Below are positions 55,678 through 63,956 of a DNA stretch of 64,000 nucleotides, in pieces. The position numbers and the translations under genes were made by a program. How positions within the stretch are numbered: the stretch's first letter is position 1; every line of letters begins with the position of its first letter. The stretch is taken from NCBI RefSeq assembly GCF_000701905.1, contig NZ_JNKC01000009.1, positions 54,299 through 118,298 of the forward strand. The letters are read 5' to 3'. This DNA comes from Proteiniclasticum ruminis DSM 24773 (GTDB lineage: Bacteria; Bacillota; Clostridia; Clostridiales; Clostridiaceae). The notes below the pieces were generated by a model that was given only the letters and a program-made list of their open reading frames with translations, had not been told where the DNA came from and did no database searches.

Positions 55678-55960
55678 TAGAGCAGTACACTAGAAGAGAA
55701 TGGTACTAAAATAGAGGGTTGCATCGCCAGATGTGCCTTTGTACGCTTAAAACCTTAGATGGTGCCACTACTTCATGTAGATAAATGACAGATAAAGAAA
55801 GATAAAGAAAGATGATAATAAGGCAAAAGGACAGTAGAAGGAAAATGATGCGTAAAGACAAATGATATCCAGCATACAAAGGAAGTAGACGACAGAAGCA
55901 GACGACAGAAGCAGATGGCAGAATAGACTGCAAAAAACACTATAGGAAAAAGATCACTAG

Positions 55961-56007
55961 AAAACCTCTGGAAGGTTCCGTCATGGAGAACCCTTCTGGA
56001 GGTTTTT
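55961..56007 (+). terminator. Terminator-like hairpin downstream of the adhesin remnant
   Basis: AAAACCTCTGGAAGGTTC pairs imperfectly with GAACCCTTCTGGAGGTTTT, and further T follow. It lies about 280 bases after the remnant ends. Confidence 0.7.
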
Positions 56008-56340
56008 TCACGTGAAAGTTCCTGTGCTCTGTTTTTATGCATGCGTAGAAATATTATTTTTTTGTTTTATTCGCATGATAGATGTAGGAATTGACAAAAG
56101 CAAAAAAACTAGAGCACTATTGGTGAAGGATTGTCGAATATTTGTGATACTGCAATTTCGCGAGGAGTTTTGTCTGATGGAAGTTGTATTCTATTATAAA
56201 ATCTAAAAATAGATCACGAGAATCCACTTGCCTTCGCGGTATCTACGGAATTCACTGGTTACAATAAAGTAACAATTAAAGTTTTAAGGTGCAGCTTGCG
56301 AACTATGTAATATAAAAACTGCAATGAGCATGGCAAATTA

Positions 56341-56349
56341 TGCTATAAT
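56341..56349 (+). promoter_or_regulatory. Extended -10 promoter for the Wzz-like gene
   Basis: TGCTATAAT is an extended -10, about 63 bases before the start codon. No good -35 is seen. Confidence 0.5.
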
Positions 56350-56411
56350 TAATATTCGAGAAATGTAGTTAGTATTTTGAATTTTAGATCGTAGAGGAGC
56401 AATAGCAGTAT

Positions 56412-57098
56412 ATGAATGAAGAAACCATAGACCTGAGTAAATTATGGCAGATGATTAGAAAGAAGATGGGACTCATTATCGTGTTAACGGTCCTTGTGAC
56501 CATGCTGGCTGGTATTGTCACCTTCTTCTTCATCGAACCGGAGTATAGAAGTACTGTTTCTGTATTTATCAGTGATGAGAGAGACGGAAACTCTGTGTCT
56601 GAAACCATCAATGACATCAACATGTACCAGAAGCTGGTGGACACCTATGCAGAGATTGCCAAGTCCAGAACTGTTTCTGAAGATGTCATTAAGAACCTGG
56701 ACCTTACTCTCACCGTAGGGCAGTTCCAGGGAATGATCAGTACCTCTCCAAAAGGAAACACACAGTTTCTGAATTTAAGTGTTACGTCCACAGACAGAGA
56801 GCTTGCTTATAAAGTGGCCAATCAGATGGCAAGAAGCCTCAAGGTAGTGTCGAGAGAACTAAGAGGCACGGACATTGTGCAGATCCTTGATCCTGCCAAT
56901 GTGCCTGGGGGACCTTCGTCCCCGAATCTTCAGATGAATCTGGCCATTGGATTTGTCCTGGGCCTCATGCTGTCTGTATTCTTAGTATTCCTTATGGAGT
57001 TCATGGATAAGACCGTGAAGGATCCAGACTTTATCACAAATGAACTGAACCTGCCACTTCTTGCAGCCATTCCTTTTTCTGAGGATATGCAAGGTTAA
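56412..57098 (+). CDS. Wzz/CapA-type polysaccharide chain-length protein
   Basis: A 228-residue membrane protein of the Wzz/YveK family, which sets polymer length and in Gram-positives activates a partner tyrosine kinase. Two membrane segments (about residues 21-41 and 177-200) flank an extracytoplasmic loop. The proline-rich ILDPANVPGGPSSPN block before the second segment is the family mark. No partner kinase gene follows, unlike the usual CapA/CapB pair. Cytoplasmic tail ends after PLLAAIPFSED. Confidence 0.88.
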   Translation: MNEETIDLSKLWQMIRKKMGLIIVLTVLVTMLAGIVTFFFIEPEYRSTVSVFISDERDGNSVSETINDINMYQKLVDTYAEIAKSRTVSEDVIKNLDLTLTVGQFQGMISTSPKGNTQFLNLSVTSTDRELAYKVANQMARSLKVVSRELRGTDIVQILDPANVPGGPSSPNLQMNLAIGFVLGLMLSVFLVFLMEFMDKTVKDPDFITNELNLPLLAAIPFSEDMQG

Positions 57099-57121
57099 TC
57101 TAGACTACTGATGGAGATGAA

Positions 57122-58996
57122 ATGACAATGATGCTATTGAAATACAGAAAATATAAAAGAATCTTCATCCTCATGGCGGATGTTCTTCTCATCTTCTTTT
57201 CCTTTGTCATGGCCAATATGCTGCTTCATGAATTTCGTGTGCCTCTGATTGATCAGGGCACCTTTTCATTTTATGGGATAGTGATTCCACTTTCATATGT
57301 TCTTATATTTCATGCCTTTGGTCTCTATCAGAGTCTCTGGACCGTGGCGGGGTATTATGACTACCGTAATGTGGTCATGGCCAATGTCATTTCAGGGCTT
57401 GTGGTGAACCTTCTCGCTGTTCTTCTTTATAATGGTCTTGTTTCTATCTCGGTGATCATCATGGGATCCATCGTGGCTCTGACGGGGACCTTGGCGGTGA
57501 GAATGTACTTCAGAATCTATAGAAGACTTCTCCTGGAGAAACTACCTAAAAAGGGTGGTGTGCACCCAGGTCTGAAGAAGGTTCTCATCATTGGCGCGGG
57601 TCAGGCGGCAGCCATGATCATCAAGGAGATCAGAAACCATCGGGAGCTACTTATGGAAGTGGTGGGCCTGGTGGATGATTCTGAGTTCAAGCAAGGGGCA
57701 AGAATCGCAGGCTTTAAGGTTCTTGGCAGGGCCAAGGAGATTCCTGCACTTGTGGAAGAATTAGAAGTAGATGAAATCCTCTTTGCCATTCCAAGTCTTT
57801 CCCATGAGGACCGAAGACGTGTACTGGACATTGCAAAGACCACCAAGGCCAGGCTGAAGACTCTTCCTGGGATCTATGAGATGGTGGATAAGGGAATCAA
57901 CATTTCCTCCATCCGTGATGTGGAGATTTCTGATCTTCTGGGCAGAAAAGAGATCAAGCTGAATAACGACAAGATTTCTCAGTACATCAAAGGAAAGACC
58001 GTGATGGTTACAGGAGGCGGAGGTTCCATCGGCAGTGAGCTCTGTAGACAGATCGCAGCCCTTCAGCCGAAGAAACTCATCATCCTGGACATCTATGAGA
58101 ACAATGCCTACGAGATTGAAAATGAGCTGAAGAGAAAGTATCCGGAGATGCATCTTCTGACCCTCATTGCGTCTGTAAGAGATCAGAAGAAGATTGACAG
58201 GATTTTTAAAGCGGAGAAACCGGAGACGGTGTTCCATGCGGCGGCACATAAGCATGTGCCGCTCATGGAGACCAGCCCAGAAGAAGCCATTAAGAACAAT
58301 GTCTTTGGTACGCTGAATGTGGCTTTGGCGGCGAGAAACTTTGGGGCAGAGAAGTTCATTCTTATTTCTACGGATAAGGCAGTGAATCCCACGAACATCA
58401 TGGGCGCTTCCAAGAGGCTTTGTGAGATGATTGTGCAGACCCTGGACGCAGATGCGGAAAAGACGGAGTTTGTGGCAGTGCGGTTTGGAAATGTTCTCGG
58501 ATCCAATGGTTCTGTGATTCCTCTATTTAAGGAGCAGATTAAGAACGGCGGCCCTGTGACCTTAACCCATAAGGATATTGTGAGATACTTCATGACCATT
58601 CCGGAAGCGGTGCAGCTGGTCCTTCAGGCTGGGTCTTACGCCCAGGGAGGAGAGATCTTTGTGCTGGATATGGGAGACCCTGTGAGGATCTATGATCTGG
58701 CGGAAAATCTCATTCGTCTTTCCGGGTATGAACCTCATGAGGACATTGAGATTAAAGTGACGGGTCTTCGTCCCGGGGAGAAGCTTTATGAGGAGCTTCT
58801 CATGGCAGAGGAAGGACTGGAGAAGACTCCAAATGAACTCATCTATATTGGAAGGCCCAACGGTTTTGACAAGGAGACGCTGAAAGAGACACTGATGATG
58901 CTGAAGGAGAAGATCCATGATGACGACGTGTCTTCAAAGATGGTGAAGGAGCTTGTAGGTTCTATTGTGAAGACCTATACACCGGATTTGAGGTAA
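57122..58996 (+). CDS. PglF/EpsC-type membrane NDP-sugar 4,6-dehydratase
   Basis: A 624-residue enzyme with about four N-terminal membrane segments (to residue ~130), a first nucleotide-binding domain (VLIIGAGQAAAMIIKEI) and a C-terminal SDR domain. The SDR part has VTGGGGSIGSELCRQIAAL, FHAAAHKHVPLME, STDKAVNPTNIMGASK with the Met/Lys catalytic pattern of this group, and FGNVLGSNGSVIPLF. These enzymes convert UDP-GlcNAc to the 4-keto-6-deoxy sugar. With the aminotransferase at 62140 it would give a 4-amino sugar on the way to bacillosamine-type residues. It follows the Wzz-like gene by 23 bases. Confidence 0.9.
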   Translation: MTMMLLKYRKYKRIFILMADVLLIFFSFVMANMLLHEFRVPLIDQGTFSFYGIVIPLSYVLIFHAFGLYQSLWTVAGYYDYRNVVMANVISGLVVNLLAVLLYNGLVSISVIIMGSIVALTGTLAVRMYFRIYRRLLLEKLPKKGGVHPGLKKVLIIGAGQAAAMIIKEIRNHRELLMEVVGLVDDSEFKQGARIAGFKVLGRAKEIPALVEELEVDEILFAIPSLSHEDRRRVLDIAKTTKARLKTLPGIYEMVDKGINISSIRDVEISDLLGRKEIKLNNDKISQYIKGKTVMVTGGGGSIGSELCRQIAALQPKKLIILDIYENNAYEIENELKRKYPEMHLLTLIASVRDQKKIDRIFKAEKPETVFHAAAHKHVPLMETSPEEAIKNNVFGTLNVALAARNFGAEKFILISTDKAVNPTNIMGASKRLCEMIVQTLDADAEKTEFVAVRFGNVLGSNGSVIPLFKEQIKNGGPVTLTHKDIVRYFMTIPEAVQLVLQAGSYAQGGEIFVLDMGDPVRIYDLAENLIRLSGYEPHEDIEIKVTGLRPGEKLYEELLMAEEGLEKTPNELIYIGRPNGFDKETLKETLMMLKEKIHDDDVSSKMVKELVGSIVKTYTPDLR

Positions 58997-59046
58997 GGCT
59001 ATTTTTAGCACAGGGTATGCTCATGTTTGATTACAGGAGTGGTTTT

Positions 59047-59438
59047 GTGAAGAAGAAGTATCTGATGAAGAAACTAGGAAAATCCAAGAACAAACGCTCA
59101 AGGAGTGAAAAGGGATGTACGCTCCTTGAGCTCCTTGCGGTCATGGGGCTCCTTGCGATTCTTCTTGCCTTGGCTTCTCTTAAGGGGACTGATATCTTGG
59201 TAAATGCAAGAGAACGTGATTGTCAGTATCATCGGACACAGCTTATTAAAGAATATGAGAGTCATCTTGTAGCAACTGGAAAAAGCACAACGAAACACTA
59301 TTAGCAGGATTTATACTGAAAGAGGGAGAAAATATCAGCCCTGGTCATGGTACAATAAGTATTGTGGCTCAAAGATTGCTTTGTAGTGTGCATGACATAG
59401 GTGAAGACGAAGATGATGTTCCGTATTTACTGAAGTGA
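59047..59438 (+). pseudogene. Prepilin-like gene with a frameshift
   Basis: The first 85 residues form a type IV prepilin N-terminus: a basic leader, the prepilin peptidase site EKG/CTLLELLAVMGLLAILLAL with glutamate at position 5 of the mature part, then a short helical region. The frame stops at 59302-59304. An overlapping frame shifted by -1 continues sensibly (NETLLAGFILKEGENISP to DDVPYLLK) to TGA at 59436-59438, so a base was probably lost near 59285, close to a run of five A. The start is GTG at 59047 behind AGGAG. No pilus assembly genes are nearby; the role is unknown. Confidence 0.6.
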
Positions 59439-59804
59439 TTGGATTTTTTGCGCGACGTGAGTATCTTAAAAGAACGAAACCACAATATGTAGTGGGTCAA
59501 AAATATTTGACTACCATATGTTGCATAAATTACATTCTTTTACCATAACCGCGTCGACGTGAGTATGGTGAAAGGATAAAGAAGTTGTAAGTCAGTAATA
59601 TCAAGGGTTTCAGCACAGCAGACAAATGTACTAATGTTACAGAAGCATTACACGTCTAAGCATCCAATCAAAGCATAGAATTATGCAAGATATAGCACCT
59701 GAAAACAATCAAAATACTACATATAGAGAAGAAAATTAAGATGCTAAATATATAAAAGCACCTCTATACAATACATAGACCTAAATCAAGAAAGGAGTTC
59801 TGTT
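59439..59804. other. Intergenic region before the CBASS-like genes
   Basis: About 365 AT-rich bases. It holds a 12-base direct repeat CGACGTGAGTAT (59453-59464 and 59555-59566) and an inverted repeat TTTTACCATA/TATGGTGAAA (59538-59547 and 59564-59573). No gene is seen. The promoter of the CBASS-like pair must lie here, but no standard pair of boxes stands out. Confidence 0.55.
59453..59566 (+). repeat. 12-base direct repeat at the left edge of the CBASS-like island
   Basis: CGACGTGAGTAT occurs exactly twice here, 102 bases apart, just upstream of the antiphage-like genes. It could be an old insertion scar or a regulator site. Confidence 0.6.
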
Positions 59805-60539
59805 ATGAGTAGTAATCTAATTGCATTCTTATTGTCTGTTGTTGCAGGACTTATATCCGGTTGGTTATTCTGGATTTTCAGATATATTTTAGAGAATAGA
59901 AAGCATTTATCTGTTGCTGTAAGAGCAATGCTATTATGGAAAACAGAAATCCGAGTAAGTATTTCATATTTATTTCAAATCAAAATTAATGGAAAGTACT
60001 TATTGGTAAAAGGAAATAGAATTGATCAATATCAGCCTGTCGGTGGCGTATTTAAAATGTTGCCGAGTTTCAAAGATATAAAACGCAACTATGAAATAAC
60101 AGATGATGATCATTTACCTATAGACGAAACAAGTAAGGACGACTTAAGAATTAGAGTACAAGGGAAAAATCTAGTGAAACTTTTTAACTGGTTTTACACA
60201 AGAAAAAATCGTGAAGTTGGTGTACATAGAGAATTCTATGAAGAGATGATAATGACAGAAATATTAGAAGTTAATTCATTGAGAAGTTTTACTCCTGAGT
60301 ATTGTAAAACTGTGAATACCAATATTCACTTTTCGAAACACTTCAAATGTAAAGAAGTTTTGTTTTATGAAATATACGATTTAGAATTAACCAATCAAGA
60401 GGAAGAACGGATTGTTAAATATTGTGAATCTAATCCCGAAAAAGCTATTCTAGCAACTCAAGATGATATCAGTAAAGAATGTATTGATTTAAATGGATCA
60501 TCAAAGAAAACTGGTGAACATGCTAAACATATTCTGTAA
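59805..60539 (+). CDS. Membrane-anchored NUDIX-like putative CBASS effector
   Basis: A 244-residue protein with an N-terminal membrane helix (about residues 4-29) and a cytoplasmic domain resembling the SMODS-associated NUDIX fold. INGKYLLVKGNRIDQYQPVGG (in two parts, about 61-81) looks like the NUDIX beta-sheet entry, and REFYEE at 142-147 is a reduced NUDIX box (RE-x2-EE). The canonical spacing from the glycine is not kept, so hydrolysis is doubtful; it may bind the cyclic nucleotide instead. It lies 18 bases before a CD-NTase, the arrangement of an effector in a minimal CBASS operon, where it would damage the membrane or a nucleotide pool on infection. AAGGAG precedes the ATG. Confidence 0.7.
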   Translation: MSSNLIAFLLSVVAGLISGWLFWIFRYILENRKHLSVAVRAMLLWKTEIRVSISYLFQIKINGKYLLVKGNRIDQYQPVGGVFKMLPSFKDIKRNYEITDDDHLPIDETSKDDLRIRVQGKNLVKLFNWFYTRKNREVGVHREFYEEMIMTEILEVNSLRSFTPEYCKTVNTNIHFSKHFKCKEVLFYEIYDLELTNQEEERIVKYCESNPEKAILATQDDISKECIDLNGSSKKTGEHAKHIL

Positions 60540-60557
60540 GTAAAGGATGTAATATAG

Positions 60558-62093
60558 ATGCTTTTATTCTCTCAAATTGATGATTTTTACGAACAACTAT
60601 ATAAAGAACTAGACATCCCTGAGAACTATTACGAGAAGGCCAATACAAGCTACACTTCTTTTAATAGCTGGTTAGATCGGGATGAATCGTCATTGAGAGA
60701 ATACGAACCGGAGATTTATTTACAAGGGTCTTTCAAGCTAGGAACCGTAATAAAGCCAGTAGGTGAAAATGATAGCTACGACATAGATATGGTTTGTAAG
60801 TTCAATAACTTATCCAAACAGACAATAAGTCAGAAAGACTTAAAGACTTTACTGGGCAAAGAAGTGAAATCCTATGCTAAAAGTAAAAACATGATCAATG
60901 AACCTAAAAATGGTAAGCGATGCTGGACACTGAATTATCATGATGAAGCGAAGTTTCACATGGATGTTTTACCGTGTGTAGATGACTCTAAAAAATTCAT
61001 TGATCAGCTTGAAATATTTAAGTATGCAGAAACTACTAGTTATAAAGAGAGAGCAGTTGCAATAACAGATAAAAGGTCTGAAGGATATGAAACAATATCT
61101 AATGACTGGGAGATTAGTAATCCACAAGGTTATTTCTTATGGTTTCAAGAACAATCAAATTTCATTGAAAAGCGAGCAATGTTAGCTGAACAGTTTCAAA
61201 TGAAAGCTGAGGAGCTGAAAGGGTACAAAGTTAAAACACCACTTCAAAAAACGATACAAATATTAAAAAGACATAGAGATATAATGTTTGAAAATAATCC
61301 GGACCAAAAACCATCTTCGATAATAATTTCTACACTAGCTGCAAAAGCGTACAACGGTGGAGATAATTTGAGGGATGTATTGAAGTTCGTTTTACATAAT
61401 ATGGCTAAGTATATTGAAGTAGTTGATGGTGAGTACAAAATACTTAATCCTGTCAATCCACTTGAAAATTTTGCTGATAAATGGAATGAAAAGCAAACTC
61501 TAAAAAATCATTTTGATAACTGGTTGAAAGAAGCTAAAAAAGGATTAACCCCATATAACGAAACTATTGATATTTATGGTGATGCTCTGCAAAAGACTGC
61601 ATCTGAACAGTTGGGAGTTAATGAGAAAAGAGCATTTGATGTAGGAAAAACAAATGAAATTGAGAGTAAGCTCATAACATTTGCAGAATCAATCCATCAT
61701 CACCAAAAGCCAAAATGGACTATGTTAAATGTCAAAGAAGTTAATATAAAGGCTCTTAAGTCTAAAAAGGCTTTTAGATTCAAGTCATTTGCCAGTGGCG
61801 ATATTTTGCCTAAGAACGCTACGCTAAGATTTGAAGCTCAATCTGAAAACATAAAACAATATGATGTTTATTGGCAAATTACAAATACAGGCAATGAGGC
61901 TCAAAACAGTAACTGTTTAAGAGGTGACTTCTATGACGGACAAATTATTGAAGGCAAGAAAGTTCGAGAAGAATCTACGTTGTACAGTGGTACTCACATA
62001 GTCGAATGCTACTTAGTAAAAGAAAATATTTGCTATGGGAAAAGTAAGCCTTTTGTTGTTAACATTACTGATAGATTTATGCTGGAATGGTGA
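60558..62093 (+). CDS. CD-NTase (SMODS) with AGS-C-like sensor domain
   Basis: A 511-residue cyclic-oligonucleotide synthase of the CD-NTase family, the signalling enzyme of CBASS antiphage defence. The active site reads QGSFKLGTVIKPV (G57-S58), then DIDM with Asp75 and Asp77, and a third acid, Asp136, in FHMDVLP. A helical OAS-like region (KTPLQKTIQILKRHRDIM) follows. The C-terminal ~110 residues (from about FRFKSFASGDILP to YGKSKPFVVNI) form a beta-rich domain like the AGS-C sensor found on CD-NTases with NUDIX-type partners. Base composition is AT-rich compared with the dehydratase upstream. No Cap2/Cap3 accessory genes are present, so a type I system is inferred. Confidence 0.85.
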   Translation: MLLFSQIDDFYEQLYKELDIPENYYEKANTSYTSFNSWLDRDESSLREYEPEIYLQGSFKLGTVIKPVGENDSYDIDMVCKFNNLSKQTISQKDLKTLLGKEVKSYAKSKNMINEPKNGKRCWTLNYHDEAKFHMDVLPCVDDSKKFIDQLEIFKYAETTSYKERAVAITDKRSEGYETISNDWEISNPQGYFLWFQEQSNFIEKRAMLAEQFQMKAEELKGYKVKTPLQKTIQILKRHRDIMFENNPDQKPSSIIISTLAAKAYNGGDNLRDVLKFVLHNMAKYIEVVDGEYKILNPVNPLENFADKWNEKQTLKNHFDNWLKEAKKGLTPYNETIDIYGDALQKTASEQLGVNEKRAFDVGKTNEIESKLITFAESIHHHQKPKWTMLNVKEVNIKALKSKKAFRFKSFASGDILPKNATLRFEAQSENIKQYDVYWQITNTGNEAQNSNCLRGDFYDGQIIEGKKVREESTLYSGTHIVECYLVKENICYGKSKPFVVNITDRFMLEW

Positions 62094-62139
62094 ACTTGAG
62101 AAAATACATAGACTTTAGATAAGGAAGGATGACGGTAAA

Positions 62140-63261
62140 ATGGCTGAGAATAAAAAAATATGGCTAGCTTCACCACATATGAGCGATGAAGGCTATGAAA
62201 TGGAATATGTACAAGAAGCATTCGATTCAAATTGGGTAGCACCACTTGGACCGAACGTGAATGAGTTTGAGAAAGAGCTAGCAGCTAAAGTTGGTTCAAA
62301 ACATGCAGCAGCTATGACATCAGGTACTGGCGCAATTCATCTAGCTCTTAAAGCTGCTGCTGTTGGTGAAGGAGATATTGTATTCTGTCCAACCCTTACT
62401 TTCTCAGCTACAGCCAATCCGATCATCTATCAGAATGCAACTCCTGTTTTTATCGACAGTGATTATGAAACGTGGAATATGGATCCAAAAGTATTAGAGG
62501 CAGCCTTCGAGAAGTATGGTGATAAGGTGAAGGCTGTTTTAGTTGTGCACTTATATGGGCTATCAGCTGATATGGATAAGATCATGGAGATCTGTAACAA
62601 GTATGATGTGACAGTTATTGAAGATGCAGCTGAGTCTTTAGGTGCTTATTATAAAGGAAAACATACGGGAACCTTTGGTGAGTTTGGAGTGTTCTCGTTT
62701 AATGGAAATAAGATCATCACAACATCTGGTGGTGGAATGCTTGTTTCTGATGATGAAGAGAAGATTAAGAAAGTTAGATTCTGGTCTACTCAATCTAGAG
62801 ATGCAGCAAGGCACTACCAGCATAGCGAATTAGGGTTCAATTATCGCATGAGCAATGTCGTTGCTGGGATAGGTAGAGGGCAGCTTAAAGTATTAGACCA
62901 AAGAGTAGCTAAGAAGAAATATATCTTTGAATTTTATAAGAGAGAGCTTGGGCAGTTAGAAGGTGTAAAATTCATGCCAATCAATGACTGGAATGAGCCT
63001 AACTATTGGTTAAGTGTGATGACTTTGAAAGGTAAGGTTAGACCTTTAGATGTGATGGTTAAGTTAGAAGAAGAAAATATAGAATCGAGACCGGTGTGGA
63101 AGCCGATGCATATGCAACCGTTCTTTGCTAAGTATGATTATGTTGGTGGCGATGTATCTGAGAAGCTGTTTGAGAATGGGGTCTGCTTGCCATCTGATAC
63201 GAAGATGACGGATGAAGATTTAAATAGGATATGTTCAATTATAAAGGGACTTTGGTCTTAA
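62140..63261 (+). CDS. DegT/DnrJ/EryC1/StrS-family sugar aminotransferase
   Basis: A 373-residue PLP-dependent aminotransferase, PglE-like. SGTGAIHLALKAAAVGEGD, EDAAESLGAYYKGKHTGTFG and the PLP lysine in FSFNGNKIITTSGGGM are present. It would aminate the 4-keto-6-deoxy sugar made by the dehydratase at 57122, giving a UDP-4-amino sugar for a bacillosamine-like residue. AGGAAGG precedes the ATG. The CBASS-like pair separates it from the dehydratase. Confidence 0.9.
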   Translation: MAENKKIWLASPHMSDEGYEMEYVQEAFDSNWVAPLGPNVNEFEKELAAKVGSKHAAAMTSGTGAIHLALKAAAVGEGDIVFCPTLTFSATANPIIYQNATPVFIDSDYETWNMDPKVLEAAFEKYGDKVKAVLVVHLYGLSADMDKIMEICNKYDVTVIEDAAESLGAYYKGKHTGTFGEFGVFSFNGNKIITTSGGGMLVSDDEEKIKKVRFWSTQSRDAARHYQHSELGFNYRMSNVVAGIGRGQLKVLDQRVAKKKYIFEFYKRELGQLEGVKFMPINDWNEPNYWLSVMTLKGKVRPLDVMVKLEEENIESRPVWKPMHMQPFFAKYDYVGGDVSEKLFENGVCLPSDTKMTDEDLNRICSIIKGLWS

Positions 63262-63281
63262 TGAGAAGTAGGTGGGAATAG

Positions 63282-63699
63282 ATGCAGAGTGGAGTTAAAG
63301 AAGAAGTAAAGCCGAGCATAAATGGCTCAAATAATAAAGGTATATACAGAAGATTTCTAAAAAGACCAATGGACTTCATTTTGTCTTTGATTGCAATTAT
63401 AGTTTTAAGTCCTGTACTTATAATCGTTGGTGTATTAGTAAGAGTTAAGCTGGGTAGTCCAGTGCTGTTTAAGCAAAAAAGGCCTGGACTTAATGAGAAA
63501 ATATTTACTATGTATAAGTTCAGAACTATGTCGGATGAGAAGGACGAGAATGGCGAGCTGCTTCCAGACAGTGTTAGATTAACAAAGTTTGGTAGGATTC
63601 TAAGGTCTACAAGTTTAGATGAACTGCCTGAACTATTCAATATCCTTAAAGGTGACATGAGTATTGTGGGGCCAAGGCCGTTAGCAGTGCAGTATTTAC
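63282..63699 (+). pseudogene. PglC-like priming sugar transferase, cut by an insertion
   Basis: The first ~139 residues of a monotopic phosphoglycosyl transferase of the PglC type: membrane helix (FILSLIAIIVLSPVLIIV), KQKRPGLNEKIF, MYKFRTM, RSTSLDELPELFNILKGDM and SIVGPRPLAVQYL. The family normally continues with a P-L-Y block and a PGLTG-type core, but here IS200/IS605-type DNA begins right after TTAC at 63696-63699. The merged frame runs on to 63830, adding unrelated residues, so the enzyme is probably dead. It would have used the sugar made by the dehydratase and aminotransferase. Confidence 0.85.
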
Positions 63700-63813
63700 A
63701 GGAATTGCGCCAGAAAGCCCATACTGAGCTTGCCTGGCTTCAGCCGTGGGATGAATGGCGCTTGCGTGGCAAAACATATTGCAGTTTGAATCTCATACCG
63801 ATACAATGTGTTT

Positions 63814-63949
63814 ATGAGCTAAACATATAGAAGAACTCAAACAACTGTATCGCTAATCAATTATCATTTTGTATTCTGCCCTAGATACCGCAGGAAACGT
63901 ATCGAGCGAAACCATAAGGCGGTATGTCGAAGAACAAAAAACGAGGGGG
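63814..63949 (+). pseudogene. Internally deleted tnpA (Y1 transposase) remnant
   Basis: From ATG 63814 a frame reads TYRRTQTTVSLINYHFVFCP and RYRRK, the exact style of IS200-type TnpA N-termini, with codon 3 changed to TAA. From about 63880 another frame reads AGNVSSETIRRYVEEQKTRG and stops at 63949, the C-terminal end of TnpA. The middle (about 100 residues, including the catalytic HUH and tyrosine) is missing, so this copy cannot make an active Y1 transposase. Confidence 0.8.
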
Positions 63950-63956
63950 TGAAACT

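Larger units (their letters stand above)
55678..56411. other. Intergenic region before the Wzz-like gene
   Basis: About 730 bases. It holds AG-rich repeats near 55785-55840, a terminator at 55961-56007, a short frame near 56066-56140 reading MIDVGIDKSKKTRALLVKD (slightly like an IS110 transposase start) and an extended -10 promoter at 56341. No intact gene is seen. Confidence 0.6.

Noticed and set aside
56066..56140. Short frame MIDVGIDKSKKTR resembling an IS110 transposase start
   Set aside because: Only about a dozen residues fit, and the frame ends soon after without further matching blocks; too weak to call.
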